Positions 1 through 12,026 of a stretch of 64,000 bases of DNA are shown piece after piece (within the stretch, counting starts at the first letter, position 1; each line of letters begins with the position of its first letter). The notes beneath the pieces were generated by a model that was not told the DNA's origin, did no database searches, and was given only the letters and a program-made list of their open reading frames with translations. The stretch lies in NCBI RefSeq assembly GCF_047200635.1, contig NZ_JBJZOI010000020.1, forward strand, positions 1-64,000, read 5' to 3'. Both the position numbers and the translations under genes were made by a program. This DNA comes from Saccharopolyspora_C sp047200635. Lineage in GTDB: Bacteria; Actinomycetota; Actinomycetes; Mycobacteriales; Pseudonocardiaceae.

Positions 1-217
1 ACATGGAGAACTCTACAGACCCCCTGAAACGGCCTGAACACCACCCCCCTGTTCAAGCGAACTCGCAGGTCATGGCCGGTTAAATCGCGATGTCGGGCTC
101 CGCGCGCACTCACACCTTCGGGGCGAGCCGCGCCGATCGATGACCGCATCCGGCGTCCCCGGCCCTCTTCTTCACGAGACCGGGACACCCGGTCCGCCCC
201 GACCACCAGGAGCCGCC
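1..217. other. Leading non-coding stretch
   Basis: No coding region can be supported here. It precedes the ribosome binding site of the Rv3235-like gene and presumably holds its promoter, but no convincing -35/-10 pair is visible. Confidence 0.4.
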
Positions 218-658
218 ATGACAGCCCCCGCCGCCACGCCGCCGATCCTGCTCCCCGCAGCGCCGGATACCTACCTGGTCCCCGACTCGTCCCGGCCCGC
301 CCAGGTGCTGCGCGTGGAACTCCCGAACCCCGCGACCGCCCCGGCGGATCGGACCTCGGACGCGCTCGCCGCCTCGCTCGGCGCCCCCGTGGTCGAAGTG
401 CTGCTCGGGCGACGCCCGGTGGAGCAGATCCGACCTCGGGTGTCGCCGCGCGTGGAACGCCTGCTGCGCTCCCGGCCCGTGCGCCGGTTGCTCAACGAGC
501 CCGCGCAGCGCCTGCTGTCCACGCACGCCTGCGTGATCGGACCCGATCTCGTGGAGGGGTGCGCCGTCATCACCTCGCGGGTCCGCACCCGCGCCCTGGT
601 GCTGCGCTGGGAACGAGGAGAGCGGGGATGGCTGTGCACCTTCCTGTCCATCGTCTGA
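218..658 (+). CDS. Rv3235-like protein (DUF6459 type)
   Basis: This is a 146-aa protein with a proline/alanine-rich N-terminus and a compact basic C-terminal domain (roughly residues 75-146, ending WLCTFLSIV). The pattern matches the small Rv3235-like family found beside secA in actinobacteria; the molecular function is unknown. The ATG at 218 is chosen over an upstream in-frame start at 140 because AGGAG sits at 208-212, five bases before it. The gene converges on secA, with a shared hairpin between them. The family assignment is from memory of the actinobacterial neighbourhood plus the domain pattern. Confidence 0.75.
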   Translation: MTAPAATPPILLPAAPDTYLVPDSSRPAQVLRVELPNPATAPADRTSDALAASLGAPVVEVLLGRRPVEQIRPRVSPRVERLLRSRPVRRLLNEPAQRLLSTHACVIGPDLVEGCAVITSRVRTRALVLRWERGERGWLCTFLSIV

Positions 659-703
659 GCCCCGGACCGGCCCGCACTCGCCCCGACGCGGTCCGAACGC
701 GAC

Positions 704-734
704 ATCGCCCCGCACTCCTGGAGTGCGGGGCGAT
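704..734. terminator. Bidirectional hairpin terminator
   Basis: A perfect 14-bp stem (704-717 paired with 721-734) with a 3-nt loop lies between two convergent stop codons (658 on plus, 755 on minus). It lacks a T-tract, as is usual in GC-rich actinobacteria. It would serve both the Rv3235-like gene and secA. Confidence 0.75.
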
Positions 735-754
735 GGGAGAACGCGAGCGGGAGG

Positions 755-3658
<2,904 letters not shown>

Positions 3659-3783
3659 CCGGTCGACCTCACTAGCTGATCGTGATGCGCCCGCCTGGGA
3701 CGCCTTGTGGTCATCGTATTGGAGCCGGGTTGCGCGGGAAGCGGTTCCGGCGGAGCGGCGGACGCACCGGGCCCCGGACGGCG

Positions 3784-3818
3784 ACCGTCCCCCGCGCACA
3801 CGGTACGCGGGGGACGGT
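3784..3818. terminator. Hairpin terminator between hpf and secA
   Basis: A perfect 13-bp inverted repeat (3784-3796 with 3806-3818) and a 9-nt loop lie 53 bp downstream of the hpf stop and 126 bp upstream of the secA start. They probably end the hpf transcript, so secA would have its own promoter between 3660 and 3780. Confidence 0.7.
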
Positions 3819-3870
3819 GAGCGGGGTCGGGCGCTGGCGCGGACTCGCCGCTCCCGATCGATCTTCAGGC

Positions 3871-4581
3871 TCAGGCCGCCAGGCGGATCACCCCGTAGTC
3901 GAATCCGCGGCGCCGGTACACCACGCTGGGGCAGCCGGTGTCGGCGTCGGCGAACAGGTAGAAGTCGTGGCCCACGAGCTCCATCTCGTAGAGGGCCTGG
4001 TCCACGGTCATCGGGGTGGAGGTGTGCGCCTTCTCCCGCACGACGCGGCCCGGCTCGTAGCCGTCCTCGTCCGCGCTGCCGCGGGGCCGGGGGACCTGGC
4101 GGTCCCCGGTCGCGGGGCCGGTGCTGGTGGCGTCCGGCGCGGTGCCGTCGGTTTCGGAGGTCTCCTCGTCGGGGGCTTCCAGGAGGCCGACCGCGGTGCC
4201 CGATCCGGAAGCGGCGACGGTGCGTGTGGTGTTCGCCGCGGTCGCCTCGGCGACCGAGGTGGACTTGTGCCGCCCGTAGTGCACCTTCCTGCGGTCGTGC
4301 ATCCGGCGGAGCCGGTTCTCCAGCTTGCTCGTGGCCGAGTCGAGCGCGGAGTAGAAGTCCCCCGCGGATGCCTCCGCGCGCACGGCGGGACCACGGCTCT
4401 TCAGGGTGATCTCCACGCGCTGGCAGCTCTTGGCCTGACGCGGGTTGCGCTCGTGGAAGAGTTCCACGTCCGCCCGAATGGTCTTCCTGTCGTAGCGCTC
4501 CAGCCGGGTCAGCTTGTCGGCGATGTGCTCCCGGTAGTGCTCGGGAACCTCAACGTTGCGACCCTTGACGACGATGTCCAT
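3871..4581 (-). CDS. hpf: Ribosome hibernation-promoting factor, long form
   Basis: This 236-aa protein has the long-HPF layout. An N-terminal RaiA/HPF beta-alpha domain spans about residues 1-105 (MDIVVKGRNVEVPEHYREHI at the start). A variable acidic linker follows, then a C-terminal dimerisation domain (about 180-236, with the FYLFADADTG and VYRRRGFDYGVI segments). Long HPF dimerises 70S ribosomes into inactive 100S particles in stationary phase. The start ATG at 4581 has a GGAGG-type ribosome site just upstream. The hpf-secA order matches Rv3241c-Rv3240c in Mycobacterium. Confidence 0.95.
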   Translation of the reverse strand: MDIVVKGRNVEVPEHYREHIADKLTRLERYDRKTIRADVELFHERNPRQAKSCQRVEITLKSRGPAVRAEASAGDFYSALDSATSKLENRLRRMHDRRKVHYGRHKSTSVAEATAANTTRTVAASGSGTAVGLLEAPDEETSETDGTAPDATSTGPATGDRQVPRPRGSADEDGYEPGRVVREKAHTSTPMTVDQALYEMELVGHDFYLFADADTGCPSVVYRRRGFDYGVIRLAA

Positions 4582-4730
4582 TCACGACCTCCGTTCCTTG
4601 CGTACATCCGTGGACGTGTCCGCGCGGTGGCGCCGGAACTGCGGCGGTCTCAGCCCGCTACCGGCGCCAGGGACATGGGTTCCTCACTCCTCTCCCACAG
4701 CCCGGGAACGACTGAATGCAGGCACGTTAG

Positions 4731-5804
4731 CTAACTTCGCCATCGGGAAACAGCCCCCGGGACGGGCGACGTCAAGCCGCCACTGAGCGTGATGTGCACG
4801 GCTAGACGGGCGACGCGCGAGGGGGACGAGGGGCCTCTCCACGGCGTGTCCCAGGTCACTCGCTTCACTCCTTCGGCGGAATCATGACGAGTCGTGGCTA
4901 CGTGCTGCCACGAGCGGTCCCGGAAATTCACCCCGGTGCAGGCGCCGGGCGCCGAGTTCTGCCGACCGCTCATACCCCCTGAACGAACGAGGGGGTGGTT
5001 CGAGTTCCGCCCGGACGCGGGAATCGGTGGAGCTCGGGCCGGGACCTGCCCGGCGGCCGTCGTGAGCACCAGCACCGCCGCGGTGGCGAGCCCGCGCCCG
5101 GTGAGCGCGCGCAGCGAGCTCAGCGCCGTCGCGCCCGTGGTGAGCACGTCGTCGACCAGCAGCACCCGCGCGCCCGGGGGCGGCGACCGGCGGGAGCGGA
5201 CCGCGAGCCGCCCCGCCAGGTTCGCCAGCCGCTCCGCCGCGTCCAGCCCGACCGAGTCCCGGGTGCCGCTCGCCACCAGGCAGTCCGCGACCTCGGCCGC
5301 GATCCCGCGGCGCGCGAGCTCGGCCGCGGCCCGGCGCGCCACGCGGGTCATGTGCGCGCCGCCGCGCCGCCGGGAGGCGAGCGCCCTGGAAGGAGCGGGA
5401 ACCAGGTGCCAGGCGCCTTCCGGCTCCGAACCGATCCCCCAGTCCCCCAGCCCCGCCACGCCGTCCGCGAGGGCGCGTCCGAGCGGGTCGGCCAGGTCGC
5501 GACGGCCGCCGATCTTGTAGGCGAGCACGGCGCGCCGCGCCGCCGCCCGGTAGGCGCCCAGCGCGAACACCGGGGGGACCGGTTCGGCCCCGGCGGGGAG
5601 CGCGCCGCGCACCGCGCGCAGGCCGCCGAGCTCCCGCGCGCACCCGGCGCACCAGCCGGTGCCGGGACTGCGGCAGCCCGCGCAGCGGCGCGGCAGGACC
5701 AGGTCGACCAGGCCGGGGCCGGCGGCGGCGAACGCGGGGCGCGGGGCGCCTTCCTCGGATGCGGGCACGCCCGCGAGGATGCGCGTTCCGCGCGCCCGAC
5801 TCAC
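4731..5804 (-). CDS. ComF family phosphoribosyltransferase-like protein
   Basis: This is a ComF-type protein with an N-terminal zinc-ribbon (CAGC ... WCAGC cysteine pairs in the first ~50 residues) and a phosphoribosyltransferase fold with the PRPP loop VLLVDDVLTTGAT. ComF homologues function in DNA uptake in competent bacteria; in actinobacteria the role is not settled. It lies two dozen bases after lpqB, as in Mycobacterium (Rv3242c). The start is uncertain: GTG at 5804 is used here, and GTG at 5768 is equally possible. After the PRT domain the frame continues about 90 residues to 4731 with low-complexity sequence unlike the family, running into the hpf upstream region. Confidence 0.8.
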   Translation of the reverse strand: MSRARGTRILAGVPASEEGAPRPAFAAAGPGLVDLVLPRRCAGCRSPGTGWCAGCARELGGLRAVRGALPAGAEPVPPVFALGAYRAAARRAVLAYKIGGRRDLADPLGRALADGVAGLGDWGIGSEPEGAWHLVPAPSRALASRRRGGAHMTRVARRAAAELARRGIAAEVADCLVASGTRDSVGLDAAERLANLAGRLAVRSRRSPPPGARVLLVDDVLTTGATALSSLRALTGRGLATAAVLVLTTAAGQVPARAPPIPASGRNSNHPLVRSGGMSGRQNSAPGACTGVNFRDRSWQHVATTRHDSAEGVKRVTWDTPWRGPSSPSRVARLAVHITLSGGLTSPVPGAVSRWRS

Positions 5805-5827
5805 CGGGGCGCGTCGGCGGGCCCCGG

Positions 5828-7558
5828 TCAGCCGGGGAAGAACGGGATCGAGCTCCCCTTGAACTGGCCCGGCAGCACGCTCCACACCGAGCCGGGGGCG
5901 TCCGCCTCCCACAGCCAGCTCTGGTCGGCGACCACCACCCGCCGGTCGGGTCCCGCCGTCACCGCGTTGATGGGCTGGGTCAGGTTCGCCGAGGCGTACT
6001 CGGTCCAGTCGAACCCGTCCACCGAGACCTCCATGACCGGCGCGGAGCCGTCGGTGGCCACCACCAGGGACTTGTCCGTGAGCCAGTCGACACCGGTGAT
6101 CCGGAAGCTCCGGGAGGCGCCGAGCACCACCGGATCGCGCAGCGCGGTCGCATCGCCCTGGTCCACGACGGCCGCGACCACGAGGCGCCCGTCGACGACC
6201 CCGGCCGCGCGGGTGCCGTCGTGGGAGAGCCGCAGCTCGGTGACGGGCCGCCCGCCCGCGAACTCGGCCGCGTCGACCCGTTGTGGGCGCCAGGCCCCGT
6301 TCTCCCGCACCGCGCGGAACACCTCGCCGCCGTTGACGACCGTCCACACCTCGGAGTCGCCGCGCCAGGTCGGCCTGCTCATGAAGCTGCCGCCGACCGG
6401 CACCTCGGTCATGGCCTCGCCGTACGGTCCGATCCGCAGCGCCACCTGCCCGGCGGGGGTGCGGACCACCGCCGCCAGCCGCGAGCCGTCCGTGGACTGG
6501 GCGCCATCGAGCACCTCCAGCGCTCCCGAGCCGGTCGGACCCGGGACCGGGGCCACGTCCTCGTCGAGCACGTGCAGCCGCTCCCCCACCACCGCGAGAC
6601 CGGGCAGGTCGGGGGGCACCTCGTTGTCGACCTCGAAGGCGCGCACGTCGGCCGGTTGCAGGTCCCGCTTGCCGGGGAGCAGCGGCACGCCCTCCTCCTG
6701 GAGCCGCACCCGGGCCTTGCTGACGCTCTGCAGGGAGAGCACGACCTGCGCCGCGATCATCCGCCTGGCCTCCAGGTCGAGGTCGCCCAGACCGCTGAGG
6801 TTGACCAGCAGCGCCCCGTCGTCGGCCTCGGCGACGTTGGTCCGGGGGTAGGCGCCGGAAGGGAGCTTGCTGCGCATCGCACCCCGGAAGCCCTCCGATG
6901 GACCGCCGAGGAGCAGCTCGACCACCCGCCGGGGCAGGGTGCTCTCGGTCTGGGAGGAGATCCAGCGCAGGTCCGGAACCACGCCCCTGCCGTCGTGGTC
7001 GGCGAAGTAGATCGGCACCGGCATCAGGTCCCGCTTGAACGAGCTGCGGCTGATGACCATGTCCGGCGGCGGGTCGGCGATCCGCCACTGGTCGCGGGCG
7101 TCCCGGACCACGCGGACCTGCGCCTGGTAGGGGCCGCTCTCGGGGACGAAGGAGAAGTCCGGGCGCAGCTGCCCGACCCGGTCGCCCTGCACCCGCACCA
7201 ACCGCACGTCGTCGGGCTGACCGGGCGCGGGCTGGTCGGGCGCGGGCGGGACGGGGATGGTGCCGAGGTCGTCAACGACCAGCACCGAGGGGCCCGGCTC
7301 CCAGCGCCGCTCGGCATCGCGGGTGAGGTGCTCGCGCGCGGCGGCGAACCCGGTCTCGGGGGAGGACCCGGAGTCGACGAAGCTGCGCACCACCTGGAAC
7401 GGATCCGCGCCGGGCGGCGGTTCGGGGGCGGTGGTCCGGGTGGTGTTGCCCTCCACGATCGGCTTCACGGCCATCGGGTCGGAGCGCTCCGGGATCGAGG
7501 CGCACGACGCCAGCGGCAGCACGACCAGCACCGCGGCGGCGAGGCGACGGCGGATCAT
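5828..7558 (-). CDS. lpqB: Lipoprotein LpqB (MtrAB accessory)
   Basis: This 576-aa secreted lipoprotein has an N-terminal signal with lipobox PLASC (acylated Cys19). A GerMN-type domain covers roughly residues 170-300 (PVPIYFADHDGRG ... LLLGGPSEGF), followed by a C-terminal LpqB beta-propeller. In mycobacteria LpqB interacts with the sensor MtrB on the outer face of the membrane and modulates MtrA activity. The ATG at 7558 overlaps the mtrB stop codon by four bases (ATGA), so the two are translationally coupled. A GGAGGAA ribosome site supports this start rather than an upstream one in the same frame. Confidence 0.95.
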   Translation of the reverse strand: MIRRRLAAAVLVVLPLASCASIPERSDPMAVKPIVEGNTTRTTAPEPPPGADPFQVVRSFVDSGSSPETGFAAAREHLTRDAERRWEPGPSVLVVDDLGTIPVPPAPDQPAPGQPDDVRLVRVQGDRVGQLRPDFSFVPESGPYQAQVRVVRDARDQWRIADPPPDMVISRSSFKRDLMPVPIYFADHDGRGVVPDLRWISSQTESTLPRRVVELLLGGPSEGFRGAMRSKLPSGAYPRTNVAEADDGALLVNLSGLGDLDLEARRMIAAQVVLSLQSVSKARVRLQEEGVPLLPGKRDLQPADVRAFEVDNEVPPDLPGLAVVGERLHVLDEDVAPVPGPTGSGALEVLDGAQSTDGSRLAAVVRTPAGQVALRIGPYGEAMTEVPVGGSFMSRPTWRGDSEVWTVVNGGEVFRAVRENGAWRPQRVDAAEFAGGRPVTELRLSHDGTRAAGVVDGRLVVAAVVDQGDATALRDPVVLGASRSFRITGVDWLTDKSLVVATDGSAPVMEVSVDGFDWTEYASANLTQPINAVTAGPDRRVVVADQSWLWEADAPGSVWSVLPGQFKGSSIPFFPG

Positions 7559-9315
7559 CGCGGTTCCTCCCCTCTTCGGTCGGCCCCGGCGGGGCTCGCG
7601 TGCTCCGACAGCCGGGCCGGGCCGGTGTCGCGCGCGGCGAGCTCGCCGTCGCCTTCCGCGGTGGCGTCGAGAGCGCGGGCCAGCAGCGCGTCGGGGGCGG
7701 CGATCCGCCGGTCCGCGGGCATCGGCAGCGGGCTGCCGGGCAGCTCCTGCCCGGGGGTGCGGGGCAGGGTGAGCCGGAAGCACGACCCGGAGCCCGGTTC
7801 GCCCCACGCGTCGAGCGTGCCGCCGTGCAACCGGGCGTCCTCGGAGCTGATCGACAACCCGAGCCCGGTGCCGCCGGTGCGCCGGTTGCGGGAGGGGTCG
7901 GCGCGCCAGAAGCGGGTGAACACCAGCTCCGCCTCCCCGGGTCGCAGCCCGACGCCGAAGTCGCGGACGCTCACGGCGACGGCGTGCTCGTCGGCGCCGA
8001 ACCGGATCTCCACCGGGCCGCCCTCGGCGTGGTCGACGGCGTTGGCGACGAGGTTGCGCACGATGCGCTCGATCCGGCGGGCGTCGCCGACCAGCTCGAG
8101 GTCCAGCACGGGTATCTCGACGCGCAGCGGGACGTCGCCGCTCTCCGCGATGCCGCGCACCGAGTCGACGGCGCGCTGCACGATCGCGGGCAGGTCCAGG
8201 GGCTCGGCGGCGAGCTCGGCGACCCCGGCGTCGAGCCGGGAGATCTCCAGCAGGTCGGCCAGCAGGGATTCGAAGCGGTCCAGCTCGTCGACGAGCAGCT
8301 CCGTGGAGCGGGCCAGGCCGGGCGGGAACTGCTCGCGGGACGCGTGCAGCACGTCGGCCGCCATCCGCACCGTGGTCAGCGGGGTGCGCAGCTCGTGCGA
8401 GACGTCGGAGGTGAACCTGCGCTGCAGCTGGCCGAACTCCTCCAGCTGCTTGATCTGCTGCTTCAGGCTGTCGGCCATCTCGTTGAACGACTCGGCCAGC
8501 CGGGCCACGTCGTCCTCGCCGATCACCCGCATCCGCTGGTCCAGGTCGCCGTCCGCGAGCCGGGCGGCGTTCTGCGCGGCCTGCCGCACCGGGCGCACCA
8601 CCTGCCGGGTGACGAGGTTGGTGATCGCCCCGAGCAGCACCACCAGCACCAGCCCGCCGACGAGCAGGGTGCTCTGCACGACGCTCAGGGTGCGCTTCTC
8701 CGAGGTCAGCGGGAACAGCAGGTACGCCTGCAGGGACCGGGTGGCGGAGTCGACGGGGGTCCCGACGATGAGCATGGTGACCGCTTCGCCGTCGCGGGAG
8801 ACGGTGTAGATCTGCTTGGCCAGCTGCCCCTGCTGGACGAAGCGGCGCAGCTCCAGGGGCACGTCGTCGATCGGGCCGGCGGCGGGCTGGGCCTGCGAGT
8901 CCGCGCCCGTGCCCGCGCCGTCGACCAGCACCGGGTCGAAGGCCCCGGCGGCCTGGTTGTGCCCGGCGTTGGGCGTGGTGAGCCGGTTGAGCGCCTGCTC
9001 CAGCTGCTGGGCGACGTCGTCGGAGTTCGGGTCGACGGCGGTGAGCTCTCGCTCCAGCACGGGCAGGCTGGAGCGGACCTGGCTGATCGCCGCGTCCTCC
9101 TTCGCGCTCATCAGCTGGAAGGTGATCTGGGTCTGCAGCACCATCCCCAGCACGCAGATGACCACCGAGGACAGCGCGAGCGTGCTGACGACCACGCGCA
9201 GCTGCATGGAGCGGCGCCAGAGGTGTTCGAAGCGCTGCCAGCGGCTTCGGAGCTCATCGCGGGCGCGCGTCGCCCACCGGCGCAGCGCGCGCCCCCGGTT
9301 CGCCCACCCGCTCAA
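7555..9315 (-). CDS. mtrB: Two-component sensor histidine kinase MtrB
   Basis: This 586-aa membrane histidine kinase has TM1 at about 41-61, an extracytoplasmic sensor domain, TM2 at about 213-235 and a HAMP linker. The phosphoacceptor helix carries SHELRTPL (His307), followed by the N-box VRNLVANAVDH and G-boxes including GTGLGLSI. MtrB phosphorylates MtrA, which in actinobacteria links chromosome replication, cell division and wall hydrolase expression. The assigned start is a TTG at 9315, 25 bp after mtrA. An ATG at 9207 would remove only cytoplasmic residues. The extended N-terminus resembles that of mycobacterial MtrB, so TTG is favoured. Confidence 0.95.
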   Translation of the reverse strand: MSGWANRGRALRRWATRARDELRSRWQRFEHLWRRSMQLRVVVSTLALSSVVICVLGMVLQTQITFQLMSAKEDAAISQVRSSLPVLERELTAVDPNSDDVAQQLEQALNRLTTPNAGHNQAAGAFDPVLVDGAGTGADSQAQPAAGPIDDVPLELRRFVQQGQLAKQIYTVSRDGEAVTMLIVGTPVDSATRSLQAYLLFPLTSEKRTLSVVQSTLLVGGLVLVVLLGAITNLVTRQVVRPVRQAAQNAARLADGDLDQRMRVIGEDDVARLAESFNEMADSLKQQIKQLEEFGQLQRRFTSDVSHELRTPLTTVRMAADVLHASREQFPPGLARSTELLVDELDRFESLLADLLEISRLDAGVAELAAEPLDLPAIVQRAVDSVRGIAESGDVPLRVEIPVLDLELVGDARRIERIVRNLVANAVDHAEGGPVEIRFGADEHAVAVSVRDFGVGLRPGEAELVFTRFWRADPSRNRRTGGTGLGLSISSEDARLHGGTLDAWGEPGSGSCFRLTLPRTPGQELPGSPLPMPADRRIAAPDALLARALDATAEGDGELAARDTGPARLSEHASPAGADRRGEEPR

Positions 9316-9340
9316 CGCGGCGGTCTCCCGCCTCCGGAAG

Positions 9341-10027
9341 TCACGGCGGGCCCGCCTTGTACCCGACGCCGCGGACGGTCAGCACGACCTCGGGCCGCTC
9401 CGGGTCGCGCTCGACCTTGGAGCGGAGCCGCTGCACGTGGACGTTGACCAGCCGGGTGTCGGCGGCGTGGCGGTAGCCCCAGACCTGCTCGAGCAGGACC
9501 TCGCGGGTGAACACCTGGCGCGGCTTGCGGGCCAGCGCGACCAGCAGGTCGAACTCCAGCGGGGTGAGCGCGATCGGCACGCCCTCGCGGGTGACCTCGT
9601 GGCCGGGGACGTCGATGCTGAGGTCGCCGATGGCGAGCACCTCGGCGGGTTCGGCGTCGGTGCGGCGCAGCCGGGCGCGCAGCCGGGCGACGAGCTCCTT
9701 CGGCTTGAAGGGCTTGACGACGTAGTCGTCGGCACCGGATTCGAGGCCGAGCACGACGTCCACGGTGTCGCTCTTGGCGGTGAGCATCACGATCGGGACC
9801 ACGGACTCGGTGCGGATCGCCTTGCACACGTCGATGCCGTTCATGCCGGGCAGCATGAGGTCGAGCAGCACCAGGTCCGGTTTCAGCTCGCGCAGCGCGG
9901 GCATCGCCTTGGTGCCGTCGCTGACCACGGCGGTCTCGAAACCCTCGCCACGCAGGACGATGGTCAGCATTTCGGCCAGGGCCGGGTCGTCGTCCACCAC
10001 GAGCACGCGCGCCTTCATGCCCCACAT
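9341..10027 (-). CDS. mtrA: DNA-binding response regulator MtrA
   Basis: This 228-aa OmpR/PhoB-class regulator has a receiver domain with the acidic pocket DDD at 12-14, phosphoacceptor Asp56 and Lys in VVKPFKPKE. A winged-helix DNA-binding domain with VNVHVQRLRSKVE follows. Sequence identity to mycobacterial MtrA is obvious along the whole length. Starting at ATG 10027 puts the phosphorylated residue at 56, the same number as in M. tuberculosis MtrA; an ATG at 10018 is also possible. It is the first gene of the mtrA-mtrB-lpqB operon. Confidence 0.97.
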   Translation of the reverse strand: MWGMKARVLVVDDDPALAEMLTIVLRGEGFETAVVSDGTKAMPALRELKPDLVLLDLMLPGMNGIDVCKAIRTESVVPIVMLTAKSDTVDVVLGLESGADDYVVKPFKPKELVARLRARLRRTDAEPAEVLAIGDLSIDVPGHEVTREGVPIALTPLEFDLLVALARKPRQVFTREVLLEQVWGYRHAADTRLVNVHVQRLRSKVERDPERPEVVLTVRGVGYKAGPP

Positions 10028-10167
10028 GGTTGCACTTCTCACTCCCGGGTCGTGCAGCACCCGCCGATCGTCACCGCAGGTCGTCGCGCCTGCACCGAAC
10101 GCGGAGCCCGGAGTACCGCCGAACGGGCGAGTCGTGCGCGGAGCGGATCTCGCGCGCGTCCGGCGGC

Positions 10168-10845
10168 TCAGCCGCTGATCTCGGCGGCGAGGGCGGCGTG
10201 GTCGGGCTGTCGGGAGCCGTCCACGACGCGCCAGGGCGACCACCAGTTCGCGGCGGCGAGCTCGGCGTAGACGCGGCCGCAGCGCACCTGCAGCGGAGCG
10301 TCGGATTCGAAGCCGTCCCGGCGCCGGGTCTCGGTGCGCTCGCGGTGCTCGGCGCGCTCCGCGGCGACCTCGGCGGGCACCTGCAGCAGCAGTTGCAGGT
10401 CGGGCCGGGGCAGGCCGAAGCGCTCGATCTCCAGCTCGCGCACCCAGCGGGCGAACTCGCCGTCGGCGCCCTGGTGCAGCCGGGCCGCGCCGTAGGCGGC
10501 GTTGGAGGCGACGTAGCGGTCCAGCAGCACCACGTCGTGCCCGGCGAGCAGCTCCCGCAGCCCGGGCGCGGCGCCGCGCCGGTCGAGCGCGTAGAGCACG
10601 GCCATGCCGTACACCGATTCCCCCAGGTCGCCGTGGCCGCCGTGCAGCGCCTCGGCGACGAGCTCGGCGTGCACGTCGGCGGTGTAGCGGGGGAAGGCGG
10701 CCTGCGCGACGGTGCCGCCGCGCTCCCGGACGCGGGCGGTGAGCCCCTGGGCGAGCGTGCGCTTGCCCGCGCCGTCCAGTCCTTCGATCACGATCAGCCG
10801 CCCCACGTCGGGGACGATACGCAGCCGGGGAGCGGGTACCGCCAT
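10168..10845 (-). CDS. tmk: Thymidylate kinase
   Basis: This protein phosphorylates dTMP to dTDP for DNA precursor synthesis. The P-loop EGLDGAGKRT is at 21-30; the DRYVASNAAYGA segment and a LID-like Arg-rich region follow. It aligns well with M. tuberculosis Tmk, including the AEALHGGHGDLGESVYGMA stretch. The first 14 residues before GRLIVIEG are atypical, so a GTG at 10806 may be the true start. It sits upstream of mtrA, as in the mycobacterial order. Confidence 0.93.
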   Translation of the reverse strand: MAVPAPRLRIVPDVGRLIVIEGLDGAGKRTLAQGLTARVRERGGTVAQAAFPRYTADVHAELVAEALHGGHGDLGESVYGMAVLYALDRRGAAPGLRELLAGHDVVLLDRYVASNAAYGAARLHQGADGEFARWVRELEIERFGLPRPDLQLLLQVPAEVAAERAEHRERTETRRRDGFESDAPLQVRCGRVYAELAAANWWSPWRVVDGSRQPDHAALAAEISG

Positions 10846-11009
10846 TAGGGTTGCGCCCCGCCGAAGCGGCCCGGCGGGGCCGACCTCGCGGGCACACTCG
10901 ATCTCGCGGCGGCCGGACCGCGCGCCGGGGCAGGCGCGGCGCCCGACCGGGTCGTCGCCCGGCCGCTCGCGGACCGGAGCCCAGCCGGGACCGCTCAGGA
11001 AGGACTTCC

Positions 11010-11804
11010 ATGCCTCCCCGCATCCAGGCGCGGACCACGAAGCCGCTGCCGCCGTACCGCGCCGTGCTCGCGGTGGACGCCAAGGACTTCAGCAGCGCCC
11101 CGAGCGCGCACCAGGAGGCGCTGAGCGCCGACGTGCCGGAGCTGCTGCGGGCCGCCTCCGAGCAGAGCGGGCACTCGCGGTTGTGGGAGGCGAAGGTGCT
11201 CGGCTCGGCCACCGGGGACGGCTACTTCTTCGCGGTCGACGCCGCGGACGCCCCGTTCCTGGTGGACCCGTTCCTCGCCGAGCTCGACGACGTGCTCAGC
11301 GAGCACGACGAGGTCGTGCGGGCCAGGGACCGGCGGTTGAAGCTGCGGCTGCGGGTGAGCGTGCACCTCGGGCCGATCCCGGACAGCGGCCTGTCGACGG
11401 CGATGAACGAGACGCACCGGCTGCTGGACTCCGAGCCGGTGCGGGAGGCCCTCGCCGGGACGGACCCGGAGGTCACCTACGTCGCGGCGATCCTGTCCGA
11501 GCGGGTGTTCACCGACGTGATCGAGGGCGGTTACGTGAAGCTCTGCGCCTCCCAGCTCGCGAAGCGGGCGGTGCGGGTGAAGCGGTTCGCCAGCACCGGC
11601 TACCTCTACGTGCCGAACGGCTCGCCGGCCCCGGTCGCCGAGGGCGTGAGCCGGATCGACCCGGAGCGGCTGGCGGAGCGGCAGCGCGCCGAGGAGCCCG
11701 CCGAGCGTCCCGCCGTGCACAACGAGTTCTCCGGGACGAGCAGCGGTTCGGTGCTGCAGATCGGTCACGCCCGGGACGTGCGCGGGCTCGGCGGCACGCG
11801 CTGA
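11010..11804 (+). CDS. Class III nucleotidyl cyclase-like protein with C-terminal tag
   Basis: This 264-aa soluble protein has a class III cyclase-like pattern. A first metal-type Asp is in VDAKDFS (Asp23). TGDGYFFAV supplies a second Asp (Asp70). VSVHLGPI matches the core strand, and an Asn-x3-Arg pair occurs in MNETHRLL (Asn133/Arg137). The usual substrate-selecting Lys four residues before Asp70 is Ser, so the substrate, or even activity, is uncertain. The C-terminus carries NEFSGTSSGSVLQIG, like a short Asn/Gly/Gln tag that recurs in actinobacterial signalling or conflict proteins (from memory). The start ATG has GGAAGG upstream. The next gene is a membrane hydrolase on the same strand. 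Confidence 0.6.
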   Translation: MPPRIQARTTKPLPPYRAVLAVDAKDFSSAPSAHQEALSADVPELLRAASEQSGHSRLWEAKVLGSATGDGYFFAVDAADAPFLVDPFLAELDDVLSEHDEVVRARDRRLKLRLRVSVHLGPIPDSGLSTAMNETHRLLDSEPVREALAGTDPEVTYVAAILSERVFTDVIEGGYVKLCASQLAKRAVRVKRFASTGYLYVPNGSPAPVAEGVSRIDPERLAERQRAEEPAERPAVHNEFSGTSSGSVLQIGHARDVRGLGGTR

Positions 11805-12026
11805 GCTCACCCGTGCGGAGCAGTCATCGCTGCGTTCCGGCACGCCCGGGCGGGCCCGTGACCTGGGACTGCCCGGCAGTACCCACCAATCGGGGACAGG
11901 CCGAGGCGAGGGCCGTCACAATCGGGTGTCGGAGGGTTCGCCACGAGTTGATCCGCGGTGGAGAATCACCGGACTGGTGATCATGACCCCAGTGATCACG
12001 CCATCATGCGAAGGCCAGGAGGCACA

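Noticed and set aside
3659..3799. N-terminally extended SecA starting at 3799
   Set aside because: The extra 47 residues do not resemble SecA and overlap the hpf terminator hairpin; ATG 3658 gives the family N-terminus.
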